A stretch of 64,000 nucleotides of DNA from Massariosphaeria phaeospora (Eukaryota; Ascomycota; Dothideomycetes; Pleosporales): the NCBI GenBank assembly GCA_011032825.1, contig JAADJZ010000015.1, forward strand, positions 992,001 to 1,056,000, in the 5' to 3' direction. This document shows positions 44,722 through 54,843 of the stretch, piece by piece (the first letter of the stretch is position 1; every line of letters starts with the position of its first letter). Under the pieces are notes generated by a model. The model was not told the DNA's origin and did not search any database. It worked only from the letters and a program-made list of their open reading frames with translations. Both the position numbers and the translations under genes were made by a program.

Positions 44722-46705
44722 GAGTTGTTGTATATATGTAACCGTATCCGCTTCGTTTCGAGTGTGCCAGGGTGTTGTGACAGTGGCAGTCCTATGATAA
44801 CATCGGCGGGGTTCCGATACTGAGGCCACAACTCACCGATGGATGGCGAGCCTTTGATACGCACCTGTCAGCTGTCCGTCAGCTGTCGACATGAGCGGAC
44901 AAAGTGCGATCAAACACTGATCTTCCTCATTCGGAGCCCTCACCAGCGCCACAGTGCGGAGTGATGTCCTACGTGTATCACCATCCATGGCACGGCGAGC
45001 TTCACGGGCGTCAACGTTAATTTGGGTGCTGACCACCAAGCTCAGCACTCAACGCAGTCAGCAGCATGGTACAAGACGCTGTGGTCCATTGCATCCCGCG
45101 CCGTCTTTCGGCTATGTAGATTAACTCTACGCGCGGCATCAGCTCCACCCCACTTCGCAGGCCGGGCGGGCCGGAGGGGTGTAGCGTTTGGATGAGCGAT
45201 CGCCAAGCGTCAACAGAGAGGCGCCCGGCTGTCCCCCTGCGAGGGGCAGATGGATCTCAGTCTGAGAAACTGTTACAAGAGCCCGAGGATATGGGGTAGA
45301 TGGAAGGCTAGTGTTTGGGGTGTGCTAAATCGGTCGGCATGCGGTTGGGCGGCTGCCATTGGTCCACCGACTCCAGCCAGCATGGCCCCTCGTGACTGGC
45401 ATGTCTCCGGCTTCGGGAGGTGGTTGCACTGGCGAGGGTCCTCGGGGCATCGCAGCGGTCGGACAGCCAACACGATTCTAGCGGAGCAGACGCGGGGTAT
45501 AAGGTTGTCGGTGCCACAGAGGTGCCTCCCAGCTGCTTCACCGTGGTTCAACGGTGCACTGAAGGCCAGAATAATCCAGAGGGCCTGGACACAGCTCAAA
45601 GCCACCTGCAGCAGAGCGTTGGCGCGGCCGTCGGGCGGGCGGTCAGTGAGGCATTGCCCGCTGCTTTTAGCAGCGAGCGCGCTACCCGGGTGTCGACAGC
45701 GTCGGCCAGAGCGCGCGAAGTCCGAAGCAGACAGGACAGGCACCGGCGGCTGGTCCACGGGGACTTCAGGCGCAGGACAGCTGTTGTTCCTCGCATGGTG
45801 CAGGTGGGTGTGGTGGGGAGACAGTGGGGAGAGGCTGGTGGGAGCGGAGCGTGGCCGTGGCCGTGGCCCCTGGCGGACGCAGCCAGCTGCACAGGTGGCA
45901 AAAGAAGAGGCGGTCAAGGCCGGCGCTCGAGATTGGCCCCGTGGACGCCGTGGGCTCGCGATGGGTGGAATGGGCCACGCTACAAGTTGCCGCACGCCAG
46001 CTCACAGCCTCGGGGGGGAGGGCTAGCAGCGCATGATGTTTGACTTCGCCTCCGTCGAGACATGGGCTGGCCGGGGGGTTCTCGCCCTCATTCCACGCGC
46101 GCATGGCCAGCCGTGGTTCTGGCGGGCCCATCTGCCTACGACCACGGTCAGAGATGCGCACCACGGTTGCGCCGCGCGTGGAAAGCAGGAGGGGCCGGAA
46201 AATGGCTGGTGTTGTGGTTAGTGTCTGGTGCTGGTGTTAGGCGCTGCATCTCGAAGCCTGCCACCCGCCGCTTCACCCACCCATGGGCCCGCCGGCTGCG
46301 CACCAGGGACAGGCTCGAGCTAGCACCAGAGCGGCGGCCAAGCTGCGGCCCCTCCGCCAATCAGCGTGCCTCCGGTGGGTCCGCGCTCTGCACATTAGAG
46401 GCACTGCCTGCTCGCCCTCTCTTGTTTCTCCTCCTTCCTTCTCTTCCCACCCACCCCGTCTTCACCAGCTGCTCAGCCTCGCATCGCATCGCATCGCATT
46501 TCAACTCTTCGTTCGTCGCCTCTAATACTCGCCTTACCACCTCGACATCCACCACTACGTTGTGTCGACCTGCAGCCCGTCCCGCCATCGCCGTCCAGCT
46601 GCCCCTTTGTTGTTCCGCCTTTGTTGTTGTGGCCCGCATTCTCACCGAAGCTTTCCCGCCGACCCACCCCCACCCACTCAACAGCCACGACACCATACCG
46701 GAACC
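44722..46705. other. GC-rich 2-kb region upstream of a small gene
   Basis: The block 45250-46030 lacks stops in frames of both strands (258-aa plus and 240-aa minus ORFs overlap fully), so the ORFs reflect composition, not coding. A GCATC pentamer run lies at about 46483-46498. Probably the long promoter and leader of the gene at 46706. Confidence 0.4.
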
Positions 46706-47374
46706 ATGTCACAGTTTTTCAGCTATGGCGGTCAACACCATCCGGCGCATCTCAACCACTCCAATAATAATAATAATAACCACCACGGCGGCCGATCCCG
46801 GAGAGCCCCCCGACTATCGGCCTCTCAGAACCAGCACAAGCAGTTCCGCCAAGTACGCACGCCCAAAGAGTTTGTCGTTGAGACGGTCAACGTAACGGCC
46901 TTCCGCCGTGATTTCGAGGCTGCGAGGTCCTTCGAGCTGGAAGACGACGAGCTATTTTGCCCGTTCCACCTGCTCACCGAGGATGATGTAAGTGGCCGCA
47001 CCCTGCTCGCCGATGAGATTCGCCACTAGAGCATCTCGACGCACCTCCACCAAGCAGAGCTGACACTCCATCAGTTGCAATCTATTCACTCTTCCGGCTC
47101 CGACCGTTCATCGTTATCGAGTGGTTCGCCAGAAACGTCTCCTCTGCAGCACCAGCTCCAGCCGACTCCTTCGTTTGTTCTGTCTTCGGCTCCGAATCCT
47201 TACACACCGGTCGCGTATCAGCAAAACTCAGCCACCAAACTTCACCAGCCACTAGCGCAAAGAACTCGTAACGCCATCCCGATCGTCGACCCATCGACCC
47301 GCGCTGTTGCTAGCCCGCCTCCATCTGTCTCCCCCAACCGACAGATACAGCAACAGTTCGCGCGCCGCTGGTAA
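46706..47374 (+). CDS. Small conserved fungal protein, unknown function
   Basis: Exons 46706-46987 and 47075-47374 (87-nt intron after DD, donor GTAAGT, acceptor CATCAG) give 193 aa. N-terminus MSQFFSYGGQHHPAH followed by an Asn run (coded by AATAAT repeats) and a basic patch. The conserved core is VRTPKEFVVETVNVTAFRRDFEAAR, then SFELEDDELFCPFHLLTEDDLQSIHSS. It then becomes Ser/Pro/Gln-rich and ends QQQFARRW. The core is acidic and helix-prone and looks like a short interaction motif. No enzyme, membrane or signal features. I recognise no named family. Confidence 0.65.
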
Positions 47375-48863
47375 CTGCCCAGCGCGCACGAGCCTAAGCG
47401 TCCCCATTCGATCGGCATTGCGGCGTTTCTCTTGTTGCCCGTCTAGTGGCTGCCCCCACATGTTAGGATGATTAGCTACTGTTGTTATGTCCTGCATGCC
47501 ACTTCAGGATCTAATTCTCTCCTTCTCGATATCCCCCGGAGGATCCCACGTTCATAATCCCGACTCTCCCTGTACAAATCTACGATATCTCCTTCGACAT
47601 CTCGGGTATACCACGCGGAACTGGCGACGGCGTTGCACTGCAGCGAACACACATCATTTCGAATAGAGCGCTTACGGTCTCTTGTCTTCTAGCGCTACGC
47701 ATTCACGGCGGTTTTGCAAAATCATCGGTGTTATTGTTTGGTACGTTTGGTTCTCATGGACGGTTTAAGACTCAAGAAAATCTTCGGCTGCAGATATTGG
47801 TGTTCTGTTAGTCGGATGTCTAACTTATTTTGCCCGGTCGCCTGTGTGGTGGCATTACAAAGGGTGGATTTCTTTTGTGCGATTCGGTTTAGGGGTTGGT
47901 ATACCATGGCGCGATAAAGTCTATTGAAGCGATGGTGTCGGATCATTGGACTTGGGTGCATGTCTTGCTGGTTGTCTCTGGATACTGTACGCTGGAATGA
48001 CTATACGCACTCGGTTGTGTGTTGAGTTTCTTTTTGTTGTATGAGGATTTCTGTTGGACTGGCGAAGGATGGGCGATCTGGGAAATTTCTTGAGTGTTTT
48101 TGGTTGCACTATCCCTATTGGGTTTCTCTTTCATATTACACGCCTCAATACGAGGGCAGTGAGTTTACCCTTTGAATACGAAATCACAACTTTCCACACT
48201 ATTCTATTCGAATACCCTTTCTGCAATATCTTACACTGGCACTGAATACTTGCCGTGGTCCTTCTTCTAGTTTACATACTAGAGGGAAAACTCATGTCGG
48301 GATGATACCGACTAATGGTTGTTGACTCAACAATGACCCGTTTGAGATGGTGGTTATTAGTACTAAAAGGATCAATAAAGTGTGAATAATAATAGATATC
48401 GCTGTTCATACAAGGTATACTAAAGAGCTTAGGAGTTCACAGCCGAGTTGTTCCGAACGGATTATGCTTGAGGCTGCGGAAACGCTTTGCTGGCAACTGT
48501 TGTATGTAGATAATGCACACAGGGAAGAGTGTGAAATGTTTGTTACTGCTTCTTGACTTTTAACACATACATTTACGCTTTGGGACTGTACATAGCATCC
48601 AGTGCATTCCATTGTACGTAATCTAAGAGCCGAGGATTGACGTCATTCCACCATAGCTTAATGCCTCGGGAGATCCTCAACTTTTCACTCCACACCCACC
48701 AACCATTGCGCAGCTCCAGCGAACCCGAACATCATTCGCAACAACCCAATTGACAGTCCTTTCCTTCGGAATCCTGTCGAATCCGTTTTCAAGAGCCTAG
48801 GACTCCGCCGAACTCCACAACCCTCCTCCATACTGTCCCCCGCTACTCGCCCACCGAATCATC
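47375..48863. other. Intergenic, 1.5 kb
   Basis: No gene supported. Mostly AT-neutral to AT-rich sequence without obvious repeats. Confidence 0.4.
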
Positions 48864-49311
48864 ATGTCCGTCTTCAGAAGCTTCGTCGCCCGGCGCAGCC
48901 CTCTGGTGTCCTACGGAGTTGTGCAGCGTGCCGGCTTCCATCAGTCGATAGCCTTCACTGCGGGCAAGGAGACCAAGCTTCGTACGCTTGCCCCGTCTAT
49001 CATTGAGTTGTGCAGCGTCTGACCCGGGAACAGATACCGAAGGCCGGGCAGACGAAGTAGAGGCTGAGAAAGCCAAGTCGTTGAAGGAGCAGAAGGAAGG
49101 CAAGGGCAACTGGAAGGAAGAGTTGGCGTCGGACAGTGAGAGCATCGTACGTCTTTGTCCAGTCCCGGATGGCTTGACGTATTGGCGTTGAGACAGTCAT
49201 GGCTAACTGGTAGACCAGGTCAAAGCGGATCGGGCTGAGCACGGAAGCACGGAAGAGACTATCAAGAAGCTGCAAGAGGAAGGCAAGAAGATGGCCGAAC
49301 AACAGAAGTGA
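48864..49311 (+). CDS. Small mitochondrial protein, unknown
   Basis: Exons 48864-48981, 49034-49146 and 49219-49311 (introns 52 and 72 nt) give 107 aa. The N-terminus MSVFRSFVARRSPLVSYG is Arg-rich, lacks acidic residues and reads AGFHQS near residue 24, typical of a mitochondrial presequence. The mature part is a highly charged helix: EVEAEKAKSLKEQKEGKGNW then KEELASDSESIVKADRAEH. The K-E-G-K-G-x-W-K-(E/D)-E-L-A-S block is widespread in small fungal mitochondrial proteins of unknown role. It bears a loose resemblance to ATPase inhibitor-type helices but I would not assign that. Confidence 0.7.
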
Positions 49312-51305
49312 ATGGGATGAGGTGCTGTTTCGTAGGAGGGGGTGTTTGACCTCTGGCTCATGTCAAATAGGCTCAAGGTGTTCCGTGGCGGTAATGCATC
49401 TTTTCATGGAGCCCAATCAAAGATTTTCCAGCTTCCACATCTAGGCATGCGCCTTTGTCTTTCTTCCTATGCTGTGACTTTTGTACTCTCATCAACTTGG
49501 GTAAGTATCGCTGTATAGAATCAGTATCTATCCCTAAACATTGAGTATCAACCTCAGATATCCCAGCTCAATCGTCGCATCTAACTTCCCAACCGTGTAT
49601 ACCAGTAACAACCTTCCAACAACCCTATCAAAAGTCTCTCCTCTTTACCTGCTTTCCGACCCGTCACTTATAGGAGATGTAGCACTTTCGTGAGTTCCAT
49701 CTAGTATGGACGATTTACACAAAATTGTTATAATACGAAGCCTAAGACCAATATCAGGTATATAGCTATACTCTTCTCGCTTTGCGCTATCGTATCTAGT
49801 ATATCAGACGTGGTAGAGACTCGTAAAGACTGCGTTACTAGACTATGTCTATACCAGGTGTTCCCAGCAGTTCATGTTGTTTTTTACGAGGTAAACGCTT
49901 GGGTAACGAACATGCACGGCCGAAGCAAGTTCATGTATCTTCGTGGAGGTAAAGCAAAGTAAAGTTGAGATTGACAAACACAGGTTCAAAGAGTGCGCGT
50001 AAAGGTTGAGATGCGGTAAAGTTTAGTCTTAGAGAAATAGTGTAGGAGTATATGAACGGTCGAGGAGGTCGAGAGTGCCTTATCTGCGTAGTGCTCTAAT
50101 AAGAGTTTTGGGACACTCCATGAAGCAAGCTTGGGGTTTGCGGTTATTTTAAAGATATGAATCACAACTCGCATTTATTGTACTGAGTGAGATACTCCTC
50201 GGAAGAATAGTGCCAGAAGTAACCTAGCTGCTCTGTTTGTACTGTCATCCTTTTTGGAATTTGGATGCTTTTGGTGTTGTCAAATTTTTAATTTTTGGAG
50301 GACTTTTAGCATGCTAGTAGGTTTATATCATGACGTCGAGAGCCGACTTCAGACTGACCCTGAAACTCTAAGCTCCAACCTAGATGAGCCATGGTACGCT
50401 AGGACAGGTTTACTTCAAGTCAGGCTTCCATCGTTTGATGCAAAGTTTATGCAGCATATCAACGCTACCGATCCTCGGGACGAACTATCATAATGAATAA
50501 TAAGCATTGAGCATGTTACCTGCGAAGGTCGAATCTATCCGCTTCGAGGATTCTGAAGGAGGAGAAGACAAGGAAGAGCATGCGCCGAGAAAGTTTTCGC
50601 AAAGCTCAAACTTGCTGCGGAGAGCCTCAGTTGTTTTTAGCGTGAGCTGAATGGGTGCTTCGTTTTGTGGAGTCGCACTCTCAGAACCATGGTTCATCAA
50701 GATGACTCCTATAAGACCTTCGCTTCTTTTATCCTCTTTGCTCCGAAGGCCCAGTACTATTGTCCCTTCACAGAGGAGTGTTCCGACGCCTAGTACAAGT
50801 CATATGCCCTGCTTCATGTTTTGCCAGTCCTGGTCTCGGTTGGTATTAGCGGCACAAGTTGTTGCAGTCCTAGTTGGTTAAAGTGGATACAGTGAGTGGC
50901 AAGCTTCGACCTTGTCCTCCGCATCCAAGCTACTGAACTTGACATTAGCATGTATAAACCCCCGAGCAGATTTCATTTGCCAATAAAGATACACGATAGG
51001 CGATCCTTCTGACAGTGCAGGAGTTTTGAGCAGTATGTAGAATTCACCTTTCCTCTATGCAAAGCCCCGTTGCATCTACTGTACGAGGTAATCTGCACGT
51101 ATAGGAATTACACGTCCGTTAGATACTCCGCACGCACGAAGTATATAAGACACCAACATGCCCCCGACTATGTTCCACATCCCTGCTCCCTTCTGTACGG
51201 ACATGCATATGTATACAATTTGCGAAAAAGATAACTTTGACGTGTCTTGGTAGCCTCGTTTAGTATCCATAGATCTAATCTATTCCGCACAACCTCGTAT
51301 CACAC
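49312..51305. other. Intergenic, 2 kb, convergent 3' ends
   Basis: No gene supported; AT-richer than the window average, with only short ORFs that have no protein-like features. I see no terminal repeats. Confidence 0.4.
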
Positions 51306-53590
51306 CTACGACATGCGATCGCCAAAGCTACTCCAACTCACACCCCCGCTCTCCTTCTCTCTTCTCTTCTGCTGCCCCAACCCCTTCCCTTGCTCTTCTA
51401 CCAGCGGTCTACCGCTCCCCTCCTTCAGCAATCTCTCCAAGCTCTCCACATCGCCACCATCCAGTTCTACCACCCGCCGCTTCCTCACGCGCTTGACCGA
51501 GTACGTGGCCTTCGGCCCACTATTGTTGCTACTGTTACCACCATATCCACCACCGTCGCCGTCCTTCACCCGGCGCCTCTCCCGCTTCAGTTCCGCCGGG
51601 TTCCGCGGCGCGAGCCACTGGTCGCCACAGGAGAGAAACGCTTTCGGCGAGCGCGCGGCGGCGGCGAGGCGCGTGGCTGAGATGCCGGACGCGACGAGGG
51701 CGGCGGCGCTACGCTGGCCGAAGTCGACTTTCTTGTAGCGGATCTGCCAGGTGCAGGTCGAGGGGCTGGCCGTGCTGGCGCCGAGCGTGGGGAGTGCGAT
51801 GAGGGTTTCGGCGGAGGACGAGTCTGTGGGGCGGGAGAAGAGCGCGGGGATGTGGCGGCGCAGGTCGGCGGGCTTGAAGAGAGAGAGGGCGATGCGCATG
51901 ATGGTGGAGGAGGGCGCTGCGTAGGACTTACCGATGGTGCGCACGTCTAAGGTGCGCACGTCTTCGGGTTCGAGGGTGCGTAGAATGAGGTCGTGGTCCG
52001 GTGTATGGTTATTGATGCGGAACCAGAAGCGGCCGTCGAAAAGGTGCCATTGTTCCGCTATTTCAGGGGCGGTGGACGAGGGCGGGAAAGTTATGCAGGT
52101 GCCTGGCTCGCGCATTTTGCCGTCCTCGAGCGGTTGGCGCGAGAGAAGCCATTCGGGACCGTTGCCGTCGGGGAGGCTGGGGTCCTGGGTGAAGACGGAC
52201 TTTCCGATCCAGGGGTGGAACCACACACCGAAGGCGCAGAAGATTGAAGCGGTGTGGGCTTTCTTGGAGGCGATCTGGGCGTGCACTTCGGTGCTGAGCG
52301 CTGGATAGACTGTTTCGACGGCCTTGGTAAGTTGGCCGATGGACGGGTTCTGCTTTGGGGACACAATCTCGGTAATGCGCTCGAAGAGAAGGTACGCTGT
52401 GTTCCGAGCGTGGCTCTTGTCCGACTCGGTGACGATGGGCTGGTCGAGCAGGGCCGTAGTCTCAGGGAATCGGACGATAAGAGAGCCAGTCTGGATATCG
52501 AGTTTCAATAGGCAGTTGTTGAAGAGATATTCTGCGTGTTCTCGGTGCACTTTCAAGCGCTCCTGCATCTGGACAGAGAGGCCCACAAGCGACTGTTCCG
52601 AGAGGGCTGCCGGGAGTTTGTGGTTCTTGAGGATGTGCCGGATGGCGTTGCGGCATGTCGTGGTCGGGGTTTGGTTCGTCTTGTCCTCTGCCCAAGCCGT
52701 GCCGTATTCCTCACACGTCGCAATGAGTCGCTTCTTCTCAATCCCCAGCAGCGGCCTCAGGAGCTGCATGCCGCCTTTTTCAACCGGATATGGAATACCA
52801 CCGTCTACCATTCTCTTCTGGTCCGCTTCCCCCAGACCGCCACTGCTATCGATGCCATGCATGCCGTAACATTCGGGTATCCCCTCTATACCGCGTATGC
52901 CCTTGAGTCCAGTCCTCCACCTCTCCATAATGAGCCTCATGAAGATGGTCTCGGCCTGGTCGTTTGCATGATGTGCTACCATCAACGAGGTGATGTTGTT
53001 CTCTTTGCATGCTCGCCCAAGCGCTTGATAACGGAGTCTGCGGGCATCGCTCTCGAATCGCTGGAGGCTGTTCGGGTCGCTAAATTCGGGCCATACGAGG
53101 GGGATGACGGTGGAGCTTATCCCGACTACATCCAATTAGCCATGATGTGTATGTGTAGATTTCATATGTGTATAGACTCACTGTTCAAGCGCAACTGCTG
53201 CGCGACCCATTCGGCCTCCTCGGTGCTCTCTGGCCGCACCTTATGGTCGATGATGATCCCATGGCAGCGAGGCAGTGTCTTGTTCGCCGACAGCGCCCTC
53301 GAATACAGCGTAGCAAGCGCCATAGAGTCGACGCCTCCGCTGACCGCAAGGCCTACATCAATCAGCCTCCACTCCTTATACACCCAGTATACGCAATCCA
53401 ACTAACCCAGCGTTGCATGAGGGTTCCATTTCCGGCTCGGATACACGTCCTCCAGCGCCCACAGAAACTCCTGCTCGCTCACGGGCGCCGCAACCGGGGA
53501 GCTATAACATCGTAGCGGAGACGGTGATGGCGCATCATGTCGAAGGGAAGAGGAGCATCTCCTCAACCGGAGGACATTGCTTCTCCACAT
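51306..53590 (-). CDS. tRNA(Ile)-lysidine synthase, probably mitochondrial (TilS/MesJ family)
   Basis: Adds lysine to the wobble cytidine of the CAU anticodon of a tRNA(Ile), changing its charging and decoding from Met to Ile; N-type ATP pyrophosphatase fold. Exons 53590-53407, 53352-53182 and 53125-51306 (introns 54 and 56 nt) give 724 aa. Residues 1-35 (MWRSNVLRLRRCSSSLR...) look like a mitochondrial presequence. The PP-loop SGGVDS is at about 66-71. IIIDHKVRPESTEEAEWV and the VAHHANDQAETIFMRL block follow; YGTAWAEDKTN and RNAIRHIL match the family. Residues about 300-724 are an extended fungal C-terminus ending in a Gly/Ser/Arg-rich tail, much longer than the bacterial ~430 aa. A 253-bp gap separates it from divergent HSP10. 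Confidence 0.87.
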
Positions 53591-53843
53591 AAAAGGAGGC
53601 GTGAAAGAAACGAAGCGGTGCCGAAAGAAAGCCACCAGACGAACTGCGCAATCGAGGAAACTCACCGCGTGGGCTGCCCGAGTCGAGCTCAAGCTTCCAC
53701 CGCACGGACCGCCGCCGTTCTCGAATTTTCTAAGCTCTCTCCCGACCGGCGAAAAACATCTACAATCGCATCCTCAACGTCCCACCGTAGCCGCCAAACC
53801 GTTTACTCCAAAGACCCAGACCCATACCACCCACATCAGCAAC
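53591..53843. promoter_or_regulatory. Shared promoter region of TilS and HSP10
   Basis: 253 bp between divergent start codons, holding a heat-shock element at 53718-53730. Both products are predicted mitochondrial. Confidence 0.55.
53718..53730 (+). promoter_or_regulatory. Heat-shock element upstream of HSP10
   Basis: TTCTCGAATTTTC: three inverted nTTCn/nGAAn units with perfect 5-nt phasing (TTC-nn-GAA-nn-TTC), the consensus for Hsf1 trimers, about 114 nt before the HSP10 ATG. It fits the known heat induction of this family. Confidence 0.65.
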
Positions 53844-54375
53844 ATGGTACGTACAATATGCAATTCCCCCGTCTCTTCACCCCCCCAGTTAACCCCCGTC
53901 CAGTCCGCCATCAAGTCAATCCGCTCCATCGCCCCGCTGCTCGACCGCATCCTCGTGCAGCGCATGAAGCCCGAAGCCAAGACCGCCGGCGGCCTGTTCC
54001 TGCCCGAGAGCGCCGTCAAGGAGCTCAACGAGGCGAAGGTGCTGGCCGTGGGCCCCGGCGCCGTGGACAAGGACGGCAAGCGCATCAACCCGAGCGTGCA
54101 GCCGGGCGACAAGGTGCTGATTCCGCAGGTACGTTGACACGGTGGTGGTGGTCGATTGAGGATTGGCAGTTAGGAGTTGGGCTGGGGCCAAGGACGGTTG
54201 TGTGGGCCATGATGGACGAAGCTAACGAGTCTGCAGTACGGTGGAAGCCCTATCAAGGTTGGAGAGGAGGAGTACTCTCTTTTCCGCGATCACGAGTACG
54301 TCTCTGCAAAGGAAATCCCCTCGTATATATGCATTAACTCACCTCTATAGACTCCTCGCCAAGATCAACGAGTAA
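53844..54375 (+). CDS. HSP10: Mitochondrial 10-kDa chaperonin (GroES/Hsp10)
   Basis: Co-chaperonin lid of Hsp60 in the mitochondrial matrix. Exons 53844-53846 (ATG only), 53904-54128, 54237-54295 and 54351-54375 give 103 aa. The mature start reads MSAIKSIRSIAPLLDRILVQR, as in other fungal Hsp10. The mobile-loop region (KTAGGLFLPESAVKELNEAKV) and VGPGAVDKDGKRI, QPGDKVLIPQYGG, VGEEEYSLFRDHELLAKINE are all present. The ATG is followed directly by a GTACGT donor. Reading through the 57-nt intron is also open and would insert 19 residues, so retention would give a longer N-terminus; the spliced form matches the family best. Confidence 0.93.
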
Positions 54376-54843
54376 ACAAATTCTTCAATTCCAATAACAG
54401 CGCACCGGGACGTCCTCTCCCAGTGCATCTGTATCCTACCTGTACTACCATCTACCAAAAAAGCACTTATACACCCTCCATCGCGACACGCCAGCATCAC
54501 GTCGGCGTTCTATATTGGCAGCATTTTGGGGCATCTATGTTATGAAAGCGTCATTTCTGCTTCTCCCTGTGTGTAGTTCGGAACAGCGAGTAACATAACG
54601 AGGAGGTCGAAGAATAATACGAATCTCCGCTCTGTTAAGAATACTGCGTCACAGTTTGTGATTCCCGGACCGATCCCATTTTGGGTGAGCTGTTTGAAAA
54701 GGGCTGTTGGGACTACTGAAAGTGTTCATCTATGCTATGCCATTAGAGAGCCAACCGTGTGTACCGTACCCCCTATACCCGCCGTACATCTATCGTCTCA
54801 ATCGCCTAGTCATGCCTCGTTATCATAGCCCTACACGTATTAA
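54376..54843. other. Intergenic, convergent 3' ends
   Basis: 468 bp between HSP10 and HET-C; no feature seen. Confidence 0.4.

Noticed and set aside
45273..45995. 240-aa minus-strand ORF facing a 258-aa plus-strand ORF
   Set aside because: Complete overlap on opposite strands with no features in either; at most one could be real and neither is convincing.
52536..53405. 289-aa plus-strand ORF
   Set aside because: Antisense to the TilS gene.
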